64,000 nucleotides of DNA from Dechloromonas denitrificans (GTDB taxonomy: Bacteria > Pseudomonadota > Gammaproteobacteria > Burkholderiales > Rhodocyclaceae), in assembly GCF_020510665.1 (NCBI RefSeq), contig NZ_CP075187.1, forward strand, positions 2,983,001 through 3,047,000. The letters are read 5' to 3'. Each line of letters begins with the position of its first letter. Positions within the stretch are counted from its first letter, which is position 1. Made by a program: the position numbers and the translations under genes. Below the pieces are notes generated by a model. It saw only the letters and a list, made by a program, of their open reading frames with translations, did not search any database and had not been told where the DNA came from. Of the stretch, positions 54,177-63,422 are shown piece by piece.

Positions 54177-55705
54177 CTTACCCGACGGCTGAAGAAGCCG
54201 ATATCGCCCTCTTGCTGGAAGGCACGTTTCCTTACGTCAGCGGCGGCGTCTCAAGCTGGGTCAACCAGATCATCCGGGCGTATCCGGAATATCGTTTCGC
54301 CCTGATTTTCCTCGGCAGCCGGCGTGAGGATTACAAAGGGTTCAAATATGAACTCCCGGCCAATGTCGTGCACTTCGAGGAACACTTTCTCTACGACGAC
54401 ATTGCCTCGCACGAAAAGCCTTCGCCACGCACCGGCGACGCCGAGGCGTTTGCCCAGGCCGCCAGACTGCATGAAAAGTTCGTCCCCGGCACGCCGCATG
54501 GCGAAGCCATGGCCGCCTTCCGCGATGTCGCCCATGCCATGATGCCGGGCGGCAAGCTGACGCTCGAGGATTTTCTGCACAGCGAACGCGCCTGGGAGAT
54601 CGTCTGCGAGCGCTACCGCAAATTCTGTACCGATCCTTCGTTCGTCGATTTCTTCTGGACGGTGCGCATCATGCACGCCCCACTCTGGAAGCTTTCCCGG
54701 ATTGCCCACGGCCTGCTCAAGGTCAAGGCCCTGCATACCGTATCGACCGGCTATGCCGGCTTCCTCGGCGCGCTGATCCGCCAGACGCGCGGTACCCCGC
54801 TGATCCTCTCGGAACACGGCATCTACACCAAGGAACGCAAGATCGACCTGTTCAAGAGCGAGTGGATCCGCGACAACCGCAACGTCTTCCAGCGCGACCC
54901 GACCGAACTGTCCTACTTCCGCCAGATGTGGATCCATTTTTTCGAATGGCTGGGCCGCTTCTGCTACGACGCCGCCGACCCGATCATCGCCCTCTACGAA
55001 CAGAACCGGCTACGCCAGGTGGCAGATGGCGCGGTCGACGACCGTACATTCAACATTCCGAACGGCATCAGTCTCCAGCGTTTTGCCCCGCTACGCGCCC
55101 TCCGCCCGAGCGAAGTGCCGCAGGTGCTCTGCCTGATCGGCCGGGTCGTCCCGATCAAGGACATCAAAACCTTCATCCGGGCCATGCGCCGCGTCGTCAA
55201 TCACCTGCCGCAGGCCGAAGGCTGGATTGCCGGCCCGGAAGATGAAGACCCGGCCTACGCCGAAGAATGCCGTAATCTGGTACGCAGTCTCGGCCTGGAA
55301 AACAACGTCAAATTTCTCGGTTTCCAGAAAATTGACGACCTGATGCCCAAGATCGGCCTGACCATCCTCTCGTCGATCAGCGAAGCCTTGCCGCTGGTCA
55401 TTCTCGAAGGCTACGCGGCGGGTGTGCCGACCATATCGACCGACGTTGGCTCCTGCCGCCAGTTGATCGAGGGCCTCGCTCCGGAAGACAAGGCGCTCGG
55501 CGTTTCGGGCGCAGTCGTCAGCATTGCCGATCCGCAGGCCCTGGCCGATGCGGCGATTGCCCTGCTGCGCGCACCGGAACAATGGCAAGCCGCCAGCCGG
55601 GCCGGCATCGCACGGGTCGAACGCTATTACACCGACACCTTGATGTTCGGCCATTACCGGGATGTTTACGAACAGGCGCTGGCCGCCGCGACGGAAGGGC
55701 GCTGA
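54173..55705 (+). CDS. pelF: Pel glycosyltransferase PelF
   Basis: Cytoplasmic GT4-family transferase that polymerises the Pel chain from UDP-sugars. 510 residues with two Rossmann domains: the N-terminal part has EGTFPYVSGGVSSWVNQII and the C-terminal part IGRVVPIKDIKTFI and the ExxxxxxxE motif in SEALPLVILEGYA. It overlaps pelE by four bases. UDP-GalNAc is the best-known donor in other bacteria. Confidence 0.96.
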   Translation: MTYPTAEEADIALLLEGTFPYVSGGVSSWVNQIIRAYPEYRFALIFLGSRREDYKGFKYELPANVVHFEEHFLYDDIASHEKPSPRTGDAEAFAQAARLHEKFVPGTPHGEAMAAFRDVAHAMMPGGKLTLEDFLHSERAWEIVCERYRKFCTDPSFVDFFWTVRIMHAPLWKLSRIAHGLLKVKALHTVSTGYAGFLGALIRQTRGTPLILSEHGIYTKERKIDLFKSEWIRDNRNVFQRDPTELSYFRQMWIHFFEWLGRFCYDAADPIIALYEQNRLRQVADGAVDDRTFNIPNGISLQRFAPLRALRPSEVPQVLCLIGRVVPIKDIKTFIRAMRRVVNHLPQAEGWIAGPEDEDPAYAEECRNLVRSLGLENNVKFLGFQKIDDLMPKIGLTILSSISEALPLVILEGYAAGVPTISTDVGSCRQLIEGLAPEDKALGVSGAVVSIADPQALADAAIALLRAPEQWQAASRAGIARVERYYTDTLMFGHYRDVYEQALAAATEGR

Positions 55706-55707
55706 GC

Positions 55708-57081
55708 ATGGCCGGGATCGGTTTCGAATTACGTCGCCTGCTGCGCAAGAACACCCTGCTCGGCCTGGTCGAGGCCTACACCTACGCCGGGATCATTGGC
55801 TCCGGCCCCTGGGTTTTTTCGATTCTCGGCATCCTGCTGGTCGGCCTGATCAGTGCCAGCTTCGTCACCCCATCCGTCTTGATCACCCAGTTCCAGACTT
55901 CGGTCACCTACCTCGTGGCCGTCAGCCTGGTCGTCACCGGTCTTGTCCAGCTCGCCTTTACCCGCTTCGTCTCGGATCGCCTTTTCGAGAAACGCAACGA
56001 CTGGATCATGCCCAATCTCAACGGCTTGCTGCTCGTCGTCGTACTGGTTTCCGGCGCCCTCGGCAGCCTCTGCCTGTTCCTGGTTTTCCCCGGTCTGGGC
56101 CTGCTTTACCGGCTATTGATGCTGGCCGGTTTCGTCCTGATGTGCGCCGTCTGGGTGATGACTGTCTTTCTCTCGGGGATGAAGCGTTACCACGCCATCG
56201 TCATCCTGTTTGGCATTGCTTACTCGATTATTGTCGGGCTTTCGCTGATTCTCCGGCGCTACGGGCTGGAAGGCCTGCTCGGCGGATTCGTCATCGGCCA
56301 TTTCGTGCTGGTTGCCGGCATGTGGCTGCTCACCGCCCGCGACTTTCTGCCACGCGAACGCCTGATCAGTTTCGATTTCGCCGACCGCGACAAAATCTAC
56401 CCCAGCCTGATGGCCGTCGGCCTGCTCTACAACCTCGGCGTCTGGGTCGACAAATTCATGTTCTGGTATTTCCCCGGCACCTCGGACCCAATCATCGGCG
56501 GCTTGCGCGCCTCGCTGATCTACGACCTGCCGGTTTTCCTGTCCTATCTCTCGATCATTCCCGGCATGGCGGTCTTCCTTGTGCGCATCGAAACCGATTT
56601 CGTCGAGTTCTACGACAAGTTCTACAACGCCGTTCGCAGCGGCGGCTCACTCGAATTCATCGAGAACATGCGCGATGAAATGGTTTATTCGATCCAGCAA
56701 GGACTGAGCGAAATCGGCAAGATCCAGACCCTGGCAGTACTCGCCACTTTCGTAGCCGGCCCGGCCTTGCTGCACAGCCTGGACATCAGCGAACTGTACC
56801 TGCCGCTGCTTTACGTCCAGGTCATCGGCGCCGGCCTGCAAGTCGGGCTGATGGCGGTACTCAACGTCTTCTTTTACCTCGATCAGCGACGCATCGTCTT
56901 GTTTCTCTGTGCCGAATTCGTCATTCTGAACATCGCCCTGACCGCCCTGACCCTGTATTGGGGCGCGGCACTTTACGGCTACGGGTTTACGCTGGCCGTC
57001 CTGATCACGCTGATCACCGGGCTTTATCTGCTGTCACGCAGTCTCAACCGGCTGGAATACGAAACGTTCATGCTGCAATAG
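55708..57081 (+). CDS. pelG: Pel flippase-like membrane protein PelG
   Basis: 457-residue polytopic protein with about 12 membrane helices, of the MOP flippase superfamily. It begins MAGIGFELRRLLRKN and carries YAGIIGSGPWVFSI, both typical of PelG. It starts two bases after pelF. It moves Pel across the inner membrane together with PelD, PelE and PelF. Last gene of the operon; the next gene follows after 31 bases on the same strand. Confidence 0.96.
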   Translation: MAGIGFELRRLLRKNTLLGLVEAYTYAGIIGSGPWVFSILGILLVGLISASFVTPSVLITQFQTSVTYLVAVSLVVTGLVQLAFTRFVSDRLFEKRNDWIMPNLNGLLLVVVLVSGALGSLCLFLVFPGLGLLYRLLMLAGFVLMCAVWVMTVFLSGMKRYHAIVILFGIAYSIIVGLSLILRRYGLEGLLGGFVIGHFVLVAGMWLLTARDFLPRERLISFDFADRDKIYPSLMAVGLLYNLGVWVDKFMFWYFPGTSDPIIGGLRASLIYDLPVFLSYLSIIPGMAVFLVRIETDFVEFYDKFYNAVRSGGSLEFIENMRDEMVYSIQQGLSEIGKIQTLAVLATFVAGPALLHSLDISELYLPLLYVQVIGAGLQVGLMAVLNVFFYLDQRRIVLFLCAEFVILNIALTALTLYWGAALYGYGFTLAVLITLITGLYLLSRSLNRLEYETFMLQ

Positions 57082-57112
57082 CCGGACAGCCTTGGTAAGC
57101 TAGGGGAACAGG

Positions 57113-57913
57113 TTGCCCAGCCGGGCGACCAAGGCAGCTTCGAGAGGCCAGTTTCTGACAGTTCCCAGCCTTCACGTCACCACGTTCAATATCCACAAGG
57201 GATTCTCGCAGTTCAACCGGCGCATGATGGTGCACGAACTGCGTGACCGCCTGCGTCATTTGAATCCGGACATTGTCTTCTTGCAGGAAGTGCAGGGGCT
57301 GCATCTCGGCCATGCCGAAAATCACCACAACTGGCCGAGTGCACCGCAGCACGAATTCCTGGCCGACGAGGTGTGGCAGGCCTCGGCCTACGGTCGCAAC
57401 ATGATTTACGACCACGGCCACCATGGCAACGCCATTTTGTCGCGCTTCCCGATTCTCGATTCGCACAATCAGGACGTCACGCATCTGCAGTTCGAAAAGC
57501 GCGGCCTGCTGCATTGCCGGATTGCGCTGCCCGAAGGCCCCGCCGCGCATTGTGTCTGCGTCCATCTCTCGCTTTTCGGCCATTCGCGCCGCCGCCAGAT
57601 GCATGCCCTGGCCGATTACCTCGACCGGATGGCCGACCCGACGGCACCGATCATCATTGCCGGCGATTTCAACGACTGGAGCAACAAGGCCGGTCAGCAA
57701 CTGGCCGCCCGGCTGGGCCTGATCGAAGTGTTCAGCCAGCGGGACGGCCGGCCGGTACGCAGCTTCCCGGCAGCCATGCCGATGTTCCGGCTCGACCGGA
57801 TTTACGTGCGCGGCTTCAACATCATCAGCACCGAAGTCCATCACGGCCAGCCGTGGTCGGCGATTTCGGACCACGCCGCACTGTCGGCATGCCTCGGCCG
57901 GCATGGCGCCTGA
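57113..57913 (+). CDS. Endonuclease/exonuclease/phosphatase-family protein (YbhP type)
   Basis: 266 residues from a TTG at 57113 with an AGGGGA ribosome site. The EEP signatures are present: TFNIHKGF, FLQEVQ, IIAGDFNDW and the terminal SDHAAL with catalytic His. It is followed by clsB with overlapping ends. In E. coli YbhP and ClsB (YbhO) are also neighbours, suggesting a shared role in phospholipid handling. The start codon is inference. Confidence 0.88.
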   Translation: MPSRATKAASRGQFLTVPSLHVTTFNIHKGFSQFNRRMMVHELRDRLRHLNPDIVFLQEVQGLHLGHAENHHNWPSAPQHEFLADEVWQASAYGRNMIYDHGHHGNAILSRFPILDSHNQDVTHLQFEKRGLLHCRIALPEGPAAHCVCVHLSLFGHSRRRQMHALADYLDRMADPTAPIIIAGDFNDWSNKAGQQLAARLGLIEVFSQRDGRPVRSFPAAMPMFRLDRIYVRGFNIISTEVHHGQPWSAISDHAALSACLGRHGA

Positions 57914-59114
57914 CTTCCTGCCGGGTAACCGGATCACGCTACTCAATTCAGGCCGGGAATATTTCCCGGCGCTGCTTGCGGCAATCGATGCCGCGCGCGA
58001 CGAGATTTTTCTCGAAAGCTACATCTACGCCAATGACCCGGTCGGCCAGCGCGTCTGCCACGCACTGTGCCAGGCAGCCAGGCGCGGTGTCACGGTCAAT
58101 GTCACGGTCGACGGCTTCGGCGGCCGGAATTTCGCCGACGATTTCCTGCCGACTCTGACGGCGGCCGGGGTCCGGGCGATGCTCTTCCGGCCCGAAATCA
58201 GCACCTTCCATCTGCGCCGCCATCGTCTGCGGCGACTGCATCGCAAACTGGCCGTGATTGACGGACGCACCCTGTTCGTCGGCGGCATCAACATTGTCGA
58301 TGACGACAACGCACCGCCCGACATGTGCCCGCGCTACGACTACGCCGTGCAGGTCGATGGCCCCGTCGTGCAGCAAGCACTGCACGCCGCGCGCCGTATC
58401 TGGGAAATCGTCAGCTGGGTCAATTTCAAGCGACGCTTCCGGCTCAAGCCAGGCCGACCTTCCCCCGTCGAGGCGACGGGCAATCAAACGGCTGCGTTCC
58501 TGATTCGCGACAACCTTCGCCACCGCAACGACATCCTGCACGCCTATCTTGATGCGATTGCCGAGGCCCGCGACGAGATCCTGATCGCCAACGCCTATTT
58601 CCTGCCCGGCGTACGTTTCGGTCGCGCCCTGCAAGCGGCGGCCAAACGCGGCGTCCGGATCACCATCCTGCTGCAGGGCAAGACCGATCACCCGATGCTG
58701 CGTTTTGCCGCCCAGGCGCTGTACACCGTGGCACTGAGCAACGGCATCCGGGTTTTCGAATACGAAAAAAGCTTCATGCACGCCAAGGTGGCCGTGATCG
58801 ATGGCGAGTGGGCCACTGTCGGCTCGTCGAACATCGATCCCTTCAGCCTGCTGCTGGCCAAGGAAGCCAATCTGGTAGTGCGCGACCGTGATTTCGCCCG
58901 AACCCTGCGCCGCAGCATCCTCGATGCCATCGCACAAGGTGCCCGCGAAATGCGGGCCGACGAGTTAAGCGAACACGGCTGGCCGGTTCGATTGCTGCGC
59001 TGGCTAAGCTACGGGCTGGTCCGGGCATTGGTCGGTTTGACCGGCTACGGTCCGAAACACTGGCAAGCCGACGAGGAAATGCCCGGCATCACGCCGGAGA
59101 AGCTCCCGGAATAA
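57903..59114 (+). CDS. clsB: Cardiolipin synthase B
   Basis: Phospholipase D-family enzyme of 403 residues. Two HKD motifs are intact: HRKLAVID (His113, Lys115, Asp120) and HAKVAVID (His293), the second followed by [17 protein letters not shown]. Without long N-terminal membrane helices it fits ClsB rather than ClsA. It overlaps the EEP gene by 11 bases and the convergent gluQ by 26 bases. Confidence 0.93.
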   Translation: MAPDFLPGNRITLLNSGREYFPALLAAIDAARDEIFLESYIYANDPVGQRVCHALCQAARRGVTVNVTVDGFGGRNFADDFLPTLTAAGVRAMLFRPEISTFHLRRHRLRRLHRKLAVIDGRTLFVGGINIVDDDNAPPDMCPRYDYAVQVDGPVVQQALHAARRIWEIVSWVNFKRRFRLKPGRPSPVEATGNQTAAFLIRDNLRHRNDILHAYLDAIAEARDEILIANAYFLPGVRFGRALQAAAKRGVRITILLQGKTDHPMLRFAAQALYTVALSNGIRVFEYEKSFMHAKVAVIDGEWATVGSSNIDPFSLLLAKEANLVVRDRDFARTLRRSILDAIAQGAREMRADELSEHGWPVRLLRWLSYGLVRALVGLTGYGPKHWQADEEMPGITPEKLPE

Positions 59115-59997
59115 CGCGTCCGGAAGGAATAGCCGAAAACTGCCAGTGCGCTATCGCCCAGGCCCAGCATTCATCCAGCCGGGCATGCTCCAGGCCGGGC
59201 GGCACGGCCTGGCCGAGAAAACGCAGGGCCGCCACCAGTTGCGGCACCGGCCGGCCGGCATCGAGCGCCGGCGCCAGCGTCTGTTTCGACAACTTCTCTC
59301 CGGCAGCATTACTCACCACCGGCAAATGCGCGTAACGCGGCTGGCGATAGCCAAGACAACGCTGCAGCCAGATCTGACGCGGCGTCGACGCCAGCAGGTC
59401 GGCGCCGCGCACGATATCGGAAATTCCCTGAAATTCATCGTCGACCGTGACGGCCAGTTGATAGGCAAACAAACCATCGGCCCGCAGCAAAACGAAGTCG
59501 CCGACATCGTTTTCCAGTTGCTGGCTGAGATGCCCCTGCAAGCGATCGACAAAACCCAGATCGCCATCGACCCGCAGACGCCACGCCCGCGCCTGACGAC
59601 CTGCCGGCAAGCCGACACGGCAGGTGCCGGGATAAGCCAGGCCACCATCAATCGCCGGACGGCTGGCCGAGTCGGCGATTTCCTTGCGCGAACAGGCACA
59701 GCCATACGCCAGCCCGGCCGACCTGAGTTGCGCCAGCGCCTCGGCATAAGCTTCGCTGCGCGTGCTCTGCCACAACACCGGACCATCCCAGCAAAAGCCG
59801 AAGGCTTCCAGTGTGCGCAGGATGTCATCGGCCGCCCCCGACACGTTACGCGGGGTGTCGACATCTTCCATCCGCAGCAACCACTCGCCGTGCTGCGAAC
59901 GGGCATCGAGATAACTGCCGACGGCCGCAACCAATGAGCCGGCATGGAGCGGCCCGGTCGGTGATGGCGCAAAGCGCCCGCGATATAGCTGATTCAT
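59089..59997 (-). CDS. gluQ: Glutamyl-Q tRNA(Asp) synthetase
   Basis: Adds glutamate to the queuosine base of tRNA-Asp. 302 residues from the ATG at 59997; it lacks the anticodon-binding domain of GltX. HIGH-type motif [14 protein letters not shown] near residue 9, a zinc-site pair CACS near 109 and a KLSKQ loop near 235. The upstream in-frame extension carries no synthetase sequence. Convergent with clsB. Confidence 0.95.
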   Translation of the reverse strand: MNQLYRGRFAPSPTGPLHAGSLVAAVGSYLDARSQHGEWLLRMEDVDTPRNVSGAADDILRTLEAFGFCWDGPVLWQSTRSEAYAEALAQLRSAGLAYGCACSRKEIADSASRPAIDGGLAYPGTCRVGLPAGRQARAWRLRVDGDLGFVDRLQGHLSQQLENDVGDFVLLRADGLFAYQLAVTVDDEFQGISDIVRGADLLASTPRQIWLQRCLGYRQPRYAHLPVVSNAAGEKLSKQTLAPALDAGRPVPQLVAALRFLGQAVPPGLEHARLDECWAWAIAHWQFSAIPSGRVIPGASPA

Positions 59998-60063
59998 GCC
60001 GCCATTTTCGGACAAATTACCCGATTGCGGCAGCCAGCAAATACGCCGGCACAGACCAGAGGC

Positions 60064-60098
60064 AAAAAAAATCCCGCCGGGATCGCTCCTGGCGGGAT
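60064..60098 (-). terminator. Terminator of the Ala/Pro/Lys-rich gene
   Basis: ATCCCGCC (60071-60078) and GGCGGGAT (60091-60098) form an 8-bp stem; on the minus strand seven T follow (60070-60064). Confidence 0.9.
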
Positions 60099-60115
60099 TG
60101 CGGACCGGCGTAGAT

Positions 60116-60421
60116 TTACTTGCCAGCCGGGGCGGCGGCAGGCGCCGGAGCAGCGGCGGGTTCAGCCTTGACGGCCGCTTTGGCATGCTTCACGTGCTTG
60201 ACCGGTTTGGCGGCATCTTGCTTGACCGGCTCGGTCTTCGGCGCCTCGACCACCTTGGCCGGCTCAACCGCTTTCGGTGCTTCAACCTTCTTTTCGGCCG
60301 CCGCAGCGACCGGAGCGACAACCTTGGCAGCCGGGGCGGCAGTAGGGGCTGGGGCCGGCTGGGCAAAGGAAGCAGAAGCAAAACCAGCGGCAACAGCGAG
60401 AGCGATGACAGTCTTGAACAT
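60116..60421 (-). CDS. Small Ala/Pro/Lys-rich exported protein
   Basis: 101 residues from the ATG at 60421, with AAGGAG upstream. A signal peptide (residues about 4-20, ending ASFAQP) is followed by a low-complexity mature part of Ala, Pro, Lys, Val and Glu ([20 protein letters not shown]) with a HVKHAK basic stretch and an Ala/Pro end. It is likely disordered and positively charged. A strong terminator follows. No family recognised; it resembles abundant small periplasmic proteins only in composition. Confidence 0.75.
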   Translation of the reverse strand: MFKTVIALAVAAGFASASFAQPAPAPTAAPAAKVVAPVAAAAEKKVEAPKAVEPAKVVEAPKTEPVKQDAAKPVKHVKHAKAAVKAEPAAAPAPAAAPAGK

Positions 60422-60652
60422 TTTGAATCTCCTTGAGGTTGAATCGGTACTTTGTCCGGTGCTGCGATATTGCAGCGCCTTGTTGCGAATAACGCGCTGG
60501 CAGACGGCCCCGATGTCATCAGTTGTGTAATTCACTGTATCGATTTGTGACCCGGCTGCCGCACGGTTTCTCCGAAGCCTGACTTGTACGTTACGATTTA
60601 TCGTCCAGCCGCCGCGTTGACCGCAGCACGCCCCATCGATTCGAGGAATGCC

Positions 60653-61204
60653 ATGCACCACCGATTTAAGCTTGTTTTTTGCTGCCTGATGACCGTCAGC
60701 CCGCTGCTTTGGGCCGCCGGTTTCATGGAGCGGGAAATTTCCTTTTCGACGCAGGAAGTACAGGAAGCACTCGCCAAAACGAGCAGCAGCGAGAAAAACT
60801 ACGGCGGACTGGTCAGTGTTGCCCTGCCTGCCCCGCCGCAAGTAACGCTGGGCGAACCGGCCGGCCTGGCCGGTGTGACGGCGCGGCTGAACATCAGCCT
60901 GCTGGGCAGCCCGGCCATCGGCGTCGATGTGGCCGGCACCGCCGGCATTCGCTACGACGACAAACGCAAGGCATTTTTCCTGGAAAACCCGGTCGCCCAT
61001 TCAATTCAGTCCCCGGCGCTGTCGAGGGACAGCGAACCAATGGCCAAACAGGCCATCAACGCTTTCATCAGCAACTATTTCCGCAACAAACCGGTCTACG
61101 TCCTGCGTGAAGATGGCAAGCCGGAAGAAATTGCGGCCCGCTGGCTGCTCAAATCAGTCCGCATCGAACCAGGCCGCGTCGTCGCCACGCTCGCTCCATT
61201 CTGA
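60653..61204 (+). CDS. DUF1439 exported protein
   Basis: 183 residues from the ATG at 60653 (GAGGAA upstream). A signal peptide ends near WAAG, with no lipobox. The body shows the DUF1439/YceB pattern: FSTQEVQEALAK near the N-terminus, alternating strands, and PVYVLREDGKPEE near the C-terminus. Related proteins belong to the BPI/SMP-like lipid-binding fold. The role is not known. Confidence 0.82.
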   Translation: MHHRFKLVFCCLMTVSPLLWAAGFMEREISFSTQEVQEALAKTSSSEKNYGGLVSVALPAPPQVTLGEPAGLAGVTARLNISLLGSPAIGVDVAGTAGIRYDDKRKAFFLENPVAHSIQSPALSRDSEPMAKQAINAFISNYFRNKPVYVLREDGKPEEIAARWLLKSVRIEPGRVVATLAPF

Positions 61205-61358
61205 ATGCCCGGCTCACCCGGCCGGGCGTTGATCGGCGAATAGACTTTTTACCGATTGCCTAAGGCCAGGGGGGTTGATAGCATCGCCCCCCGTTTCACC
61301 CGCATCCTTTTGCCCAGCTGCCGCATACGCCACCTGCGCAGCACCGTCCGGAATCGTC

Positions 61359-62765
61359 ATGTCCCAGCCTTCAGCGCCCAGAAAAACGATCAACATCAAA
61401 GCCATTACCGATCCGGACAACAAGGTTTACCCACGTTCGATCAGCGGCCCGTTCACCACCTGGCGCTGGATTTTCGTCTGGCTGACACAGATCGTTTTCT
61501 ACGGCCTGTGCTGGCTGCCCTGGCACGGTCGACAGGCGGTTTTGTTCGATATCGATGCGCGCAAGTTCTACTTTTTCGATCTCGTCCTGTGGCCGCAGGA
61601 CACCATTTATCTCGTCCTGCTGATGATTCTCGGCGCGCTGGCGCTCTTCCTGTTCACCGCCGTCGCCGGCCGACTATGGTGCGGCTACAGTTGCCCGCAA
61701 ACCGTCTATACCGAAATTTTCCTGTGGTTCGAAAAGGTGATCGAAGGCGAGCGCCCGAAACGCATGAAACTCGATGCCGAACCCTGGTCAGCCAGAAAAC
61801 TGGGCATCAAGACGGCCAAGCACTCGGTCTGGATCCTGTTTTCACTGTGGACGGGCATCACCTTCGTCGGTTATTTCATGCCGATCCACGAACTGATCAA
61901 CGATCTGGTCTCACTCTCGCCGGGCGCCTGGTCAGCCTTCTGGGTTGTTTTCTACGCCTTCGCCACCTACGGCAACGCCGGTTTCCTGCGCGACCAGATG
62001 TGCCGCCAGATCTGCCCCTACGCCCGTTTCCAGTTCGTCATGTTCGACCCCGACACGCTGATCATCGCCTACGACGCCAAGCGTGGCGAATCGCGCGGTC
62101 CACGGGCCAAAAATGCCGATTCCAAGGCGCAAGGACTGGGTGACTGCGTCGATTGCGGCATCTGCGTCCAGGTTTGCCCGACCGGCATCGACATCCGCAA
62201 CGGTCTGCAAAACGAATGCATCGGCTGCGCCGCGTGTATCGATGCCTGCGACCAGGTGATGGACAAAATGAACTACCCGCGCGGCCTGATCCGCTATTCG
62301 ACCGAAAACGCCGTGACCCGCCACTATTCGGCGATGGATATCCTGCGCCGCGCCGTGCGGCCACGCGTCATCATCTACGCCGCCATCCTTGCCGCACTGA
62401 CCTTGGCTACCGCCTGGTCGCTGGCCACCCGCATTCCACTCAAGGTCAACATCCTGAAGGATCGCAGCAGTCTGTCGCGTGAGGCCGACGATGGCAGCAT
62501 CGAGAACATCTATCGCCTGCAGATCATGAATACCGGCGACCAGACACGACGTTTCCGCATCACGATCAGCGGCAACGACAACCTGCGCCTGGGCAGCGAC
62601 GAGGAAATCACCGTGGCCGGTGGCGAAATCGGGATCCAGAGCGCCATTGTCCGGGCTGAAAGCGGCTCGATCCCGTCCGGTGCGATGCCACTCTCCTTCA
62701 GCGTCACCGACATCGCCGACAATCATGTCGCGGTAACTGAAAAAACCAAATTCTGGATGCCTTGA
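61359..62765 (+). CDS. ccoG: Cytochrome c oxidase accessory protein CcoG
   Basis: 468-residue membrane ferredoxin (FixG/RdxA family) needed for copper delivery to cbb3-type oxidase. Start at 61359. Membrane helices in the N-terminal ~200 residues, the copper/redox motif WCGYSCPQT, then two 4Fe-4S clusters in CVDCGICVQVCPTGI and CIGCAACIDACDQV, and a C-terminal beta domain. The ccoNOP genes are not in the window. Confidence 0.95.
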   Translation: MSQPSAPRKTINIKAITDPDNKVYPRSISGPFTTWRWIFVWLTQIVFYGLCWLPWHGRQAVLFDIDARKFYFFDLVLWPQDTIYLVLLMILGALALFLFTAVAGRLWCGYSCPQTVYTEIFLWFEKVIEGERPKRMKLDAEPWSARKLGIKTAKHSVWILFSLWTGITFVGYFMPIHELINDLVSLSPGAWSAFWVVFYAFATYGNAGFLRDQMCRQICPYARFQFVMFDPDTLIIAYDAKRGESRGPRAKNADSKAQGLGDCVDCGICVQVCPTGIDIRNGLQNECIGCAACIDACDQVMDKMNYPRGLIRYSTENAVTRHYSAMDILRRAVRPRVIIYAAILAALTLATAWSLATRIPLKVNILKDRSSLSREADDGSIENIYRLQIMNTGDQTRRFRITISGNDNLRLGSDEEITVAGGEIGIQSAIVRAESGSIPSGAMPLSFSVTDIADNHVAVTEKTKFWMP

Positions 62766-62864
62766 AGCCAAGCGGCCGGTGAAAACCCGGCCGAACGATG
62801 AACAGTTGGCGCATTCGATGTTAGATTGCCCCTCTACGAATCTCGACGCGAAAGGAAAGGCACC

Positions 62865-63413
62865 ATGAGCACGATCAACATCCTCGGCATTGCCGGCAGC
62901 CTGCGCCAGGCATCGACCAATCGCGGCCTGTTGCGTGCCGCACAGGCCAATCTGCCGGCCGATAGCACGATGGAAATCGCCGACCTGACGGACATCCCGT
63001 TCTACAACCAGGACATCGCCGAAAAACCGGCTTCCGTCAGCCGTGTTCTCGCCCAGATCGCAGCCGCCGACGCCCTGGTGCTGGGCAGCACGGAATACAA
63101 CTATTCGCTGGCCCCTGCCTTGAAAAACATTCTCGACTGGGCGTCGCGCGAGCCGAACAATGCCCTGCTCGCCGGCAAGCCGGTGGCCATCATGGGTGCG
63201 GCGGGCGGCATGGGATCGTCACGGGCGCAATATCACCTGCGCCAAGTCTGCGTTTTCCTCGATCTGCAGCCGCTGAACAAACCGGAAGTATTCGCCAACG
63301 CCTTTGCTGGCGGCTTCGATGCCGCAGGCAACCTGACCGATGCCAAGCTGACGCAACTGGTTGCCGAACAAATGCTGGCCCTGATTGGCCGGATCAAGGC
63401 AGCACGTCGCTGA
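62865..63413 (+). CDS. NADPH-dependent FMN reductase
   Basis: 182-residue flavodoxin-fold reductase. The flavin phosphate loop GIAGSLRQASTNRG is at residues 8-21, and STEYNYSLAPALKN and GAAGGMGSSRAQ match the family. Preceded by AAAGGA and 99 bases after ccoG, so separate from it. It could supply reduced FMN or reduce quinones or chromate; no partner is visible. Confidence 0.92.
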   Translation: MSTINILGIAGSLRQASTNRGLLRAAQANLPADSTMEIADLTDIPFYNQDIAEKPASVSRVLAQIAAADALVLGSTEYNYSLAPALKNILDWASREPNNALLAGKPVAIMGAAGGMGSSRAQYHLRQVCVFLDLQPLNKPEVFANAFAGGFDAAGNLTDAKLTQLVAEQMLALIGRIKAARR

Positions 63414-63422
63414 GCGGCATCC

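Noticed and set aside
61228..61300. FNR-type box upstream of ccoG
   Set aside because: TTGAT half-sites are present, but the second half ATCAA does not follow at the right spacing.
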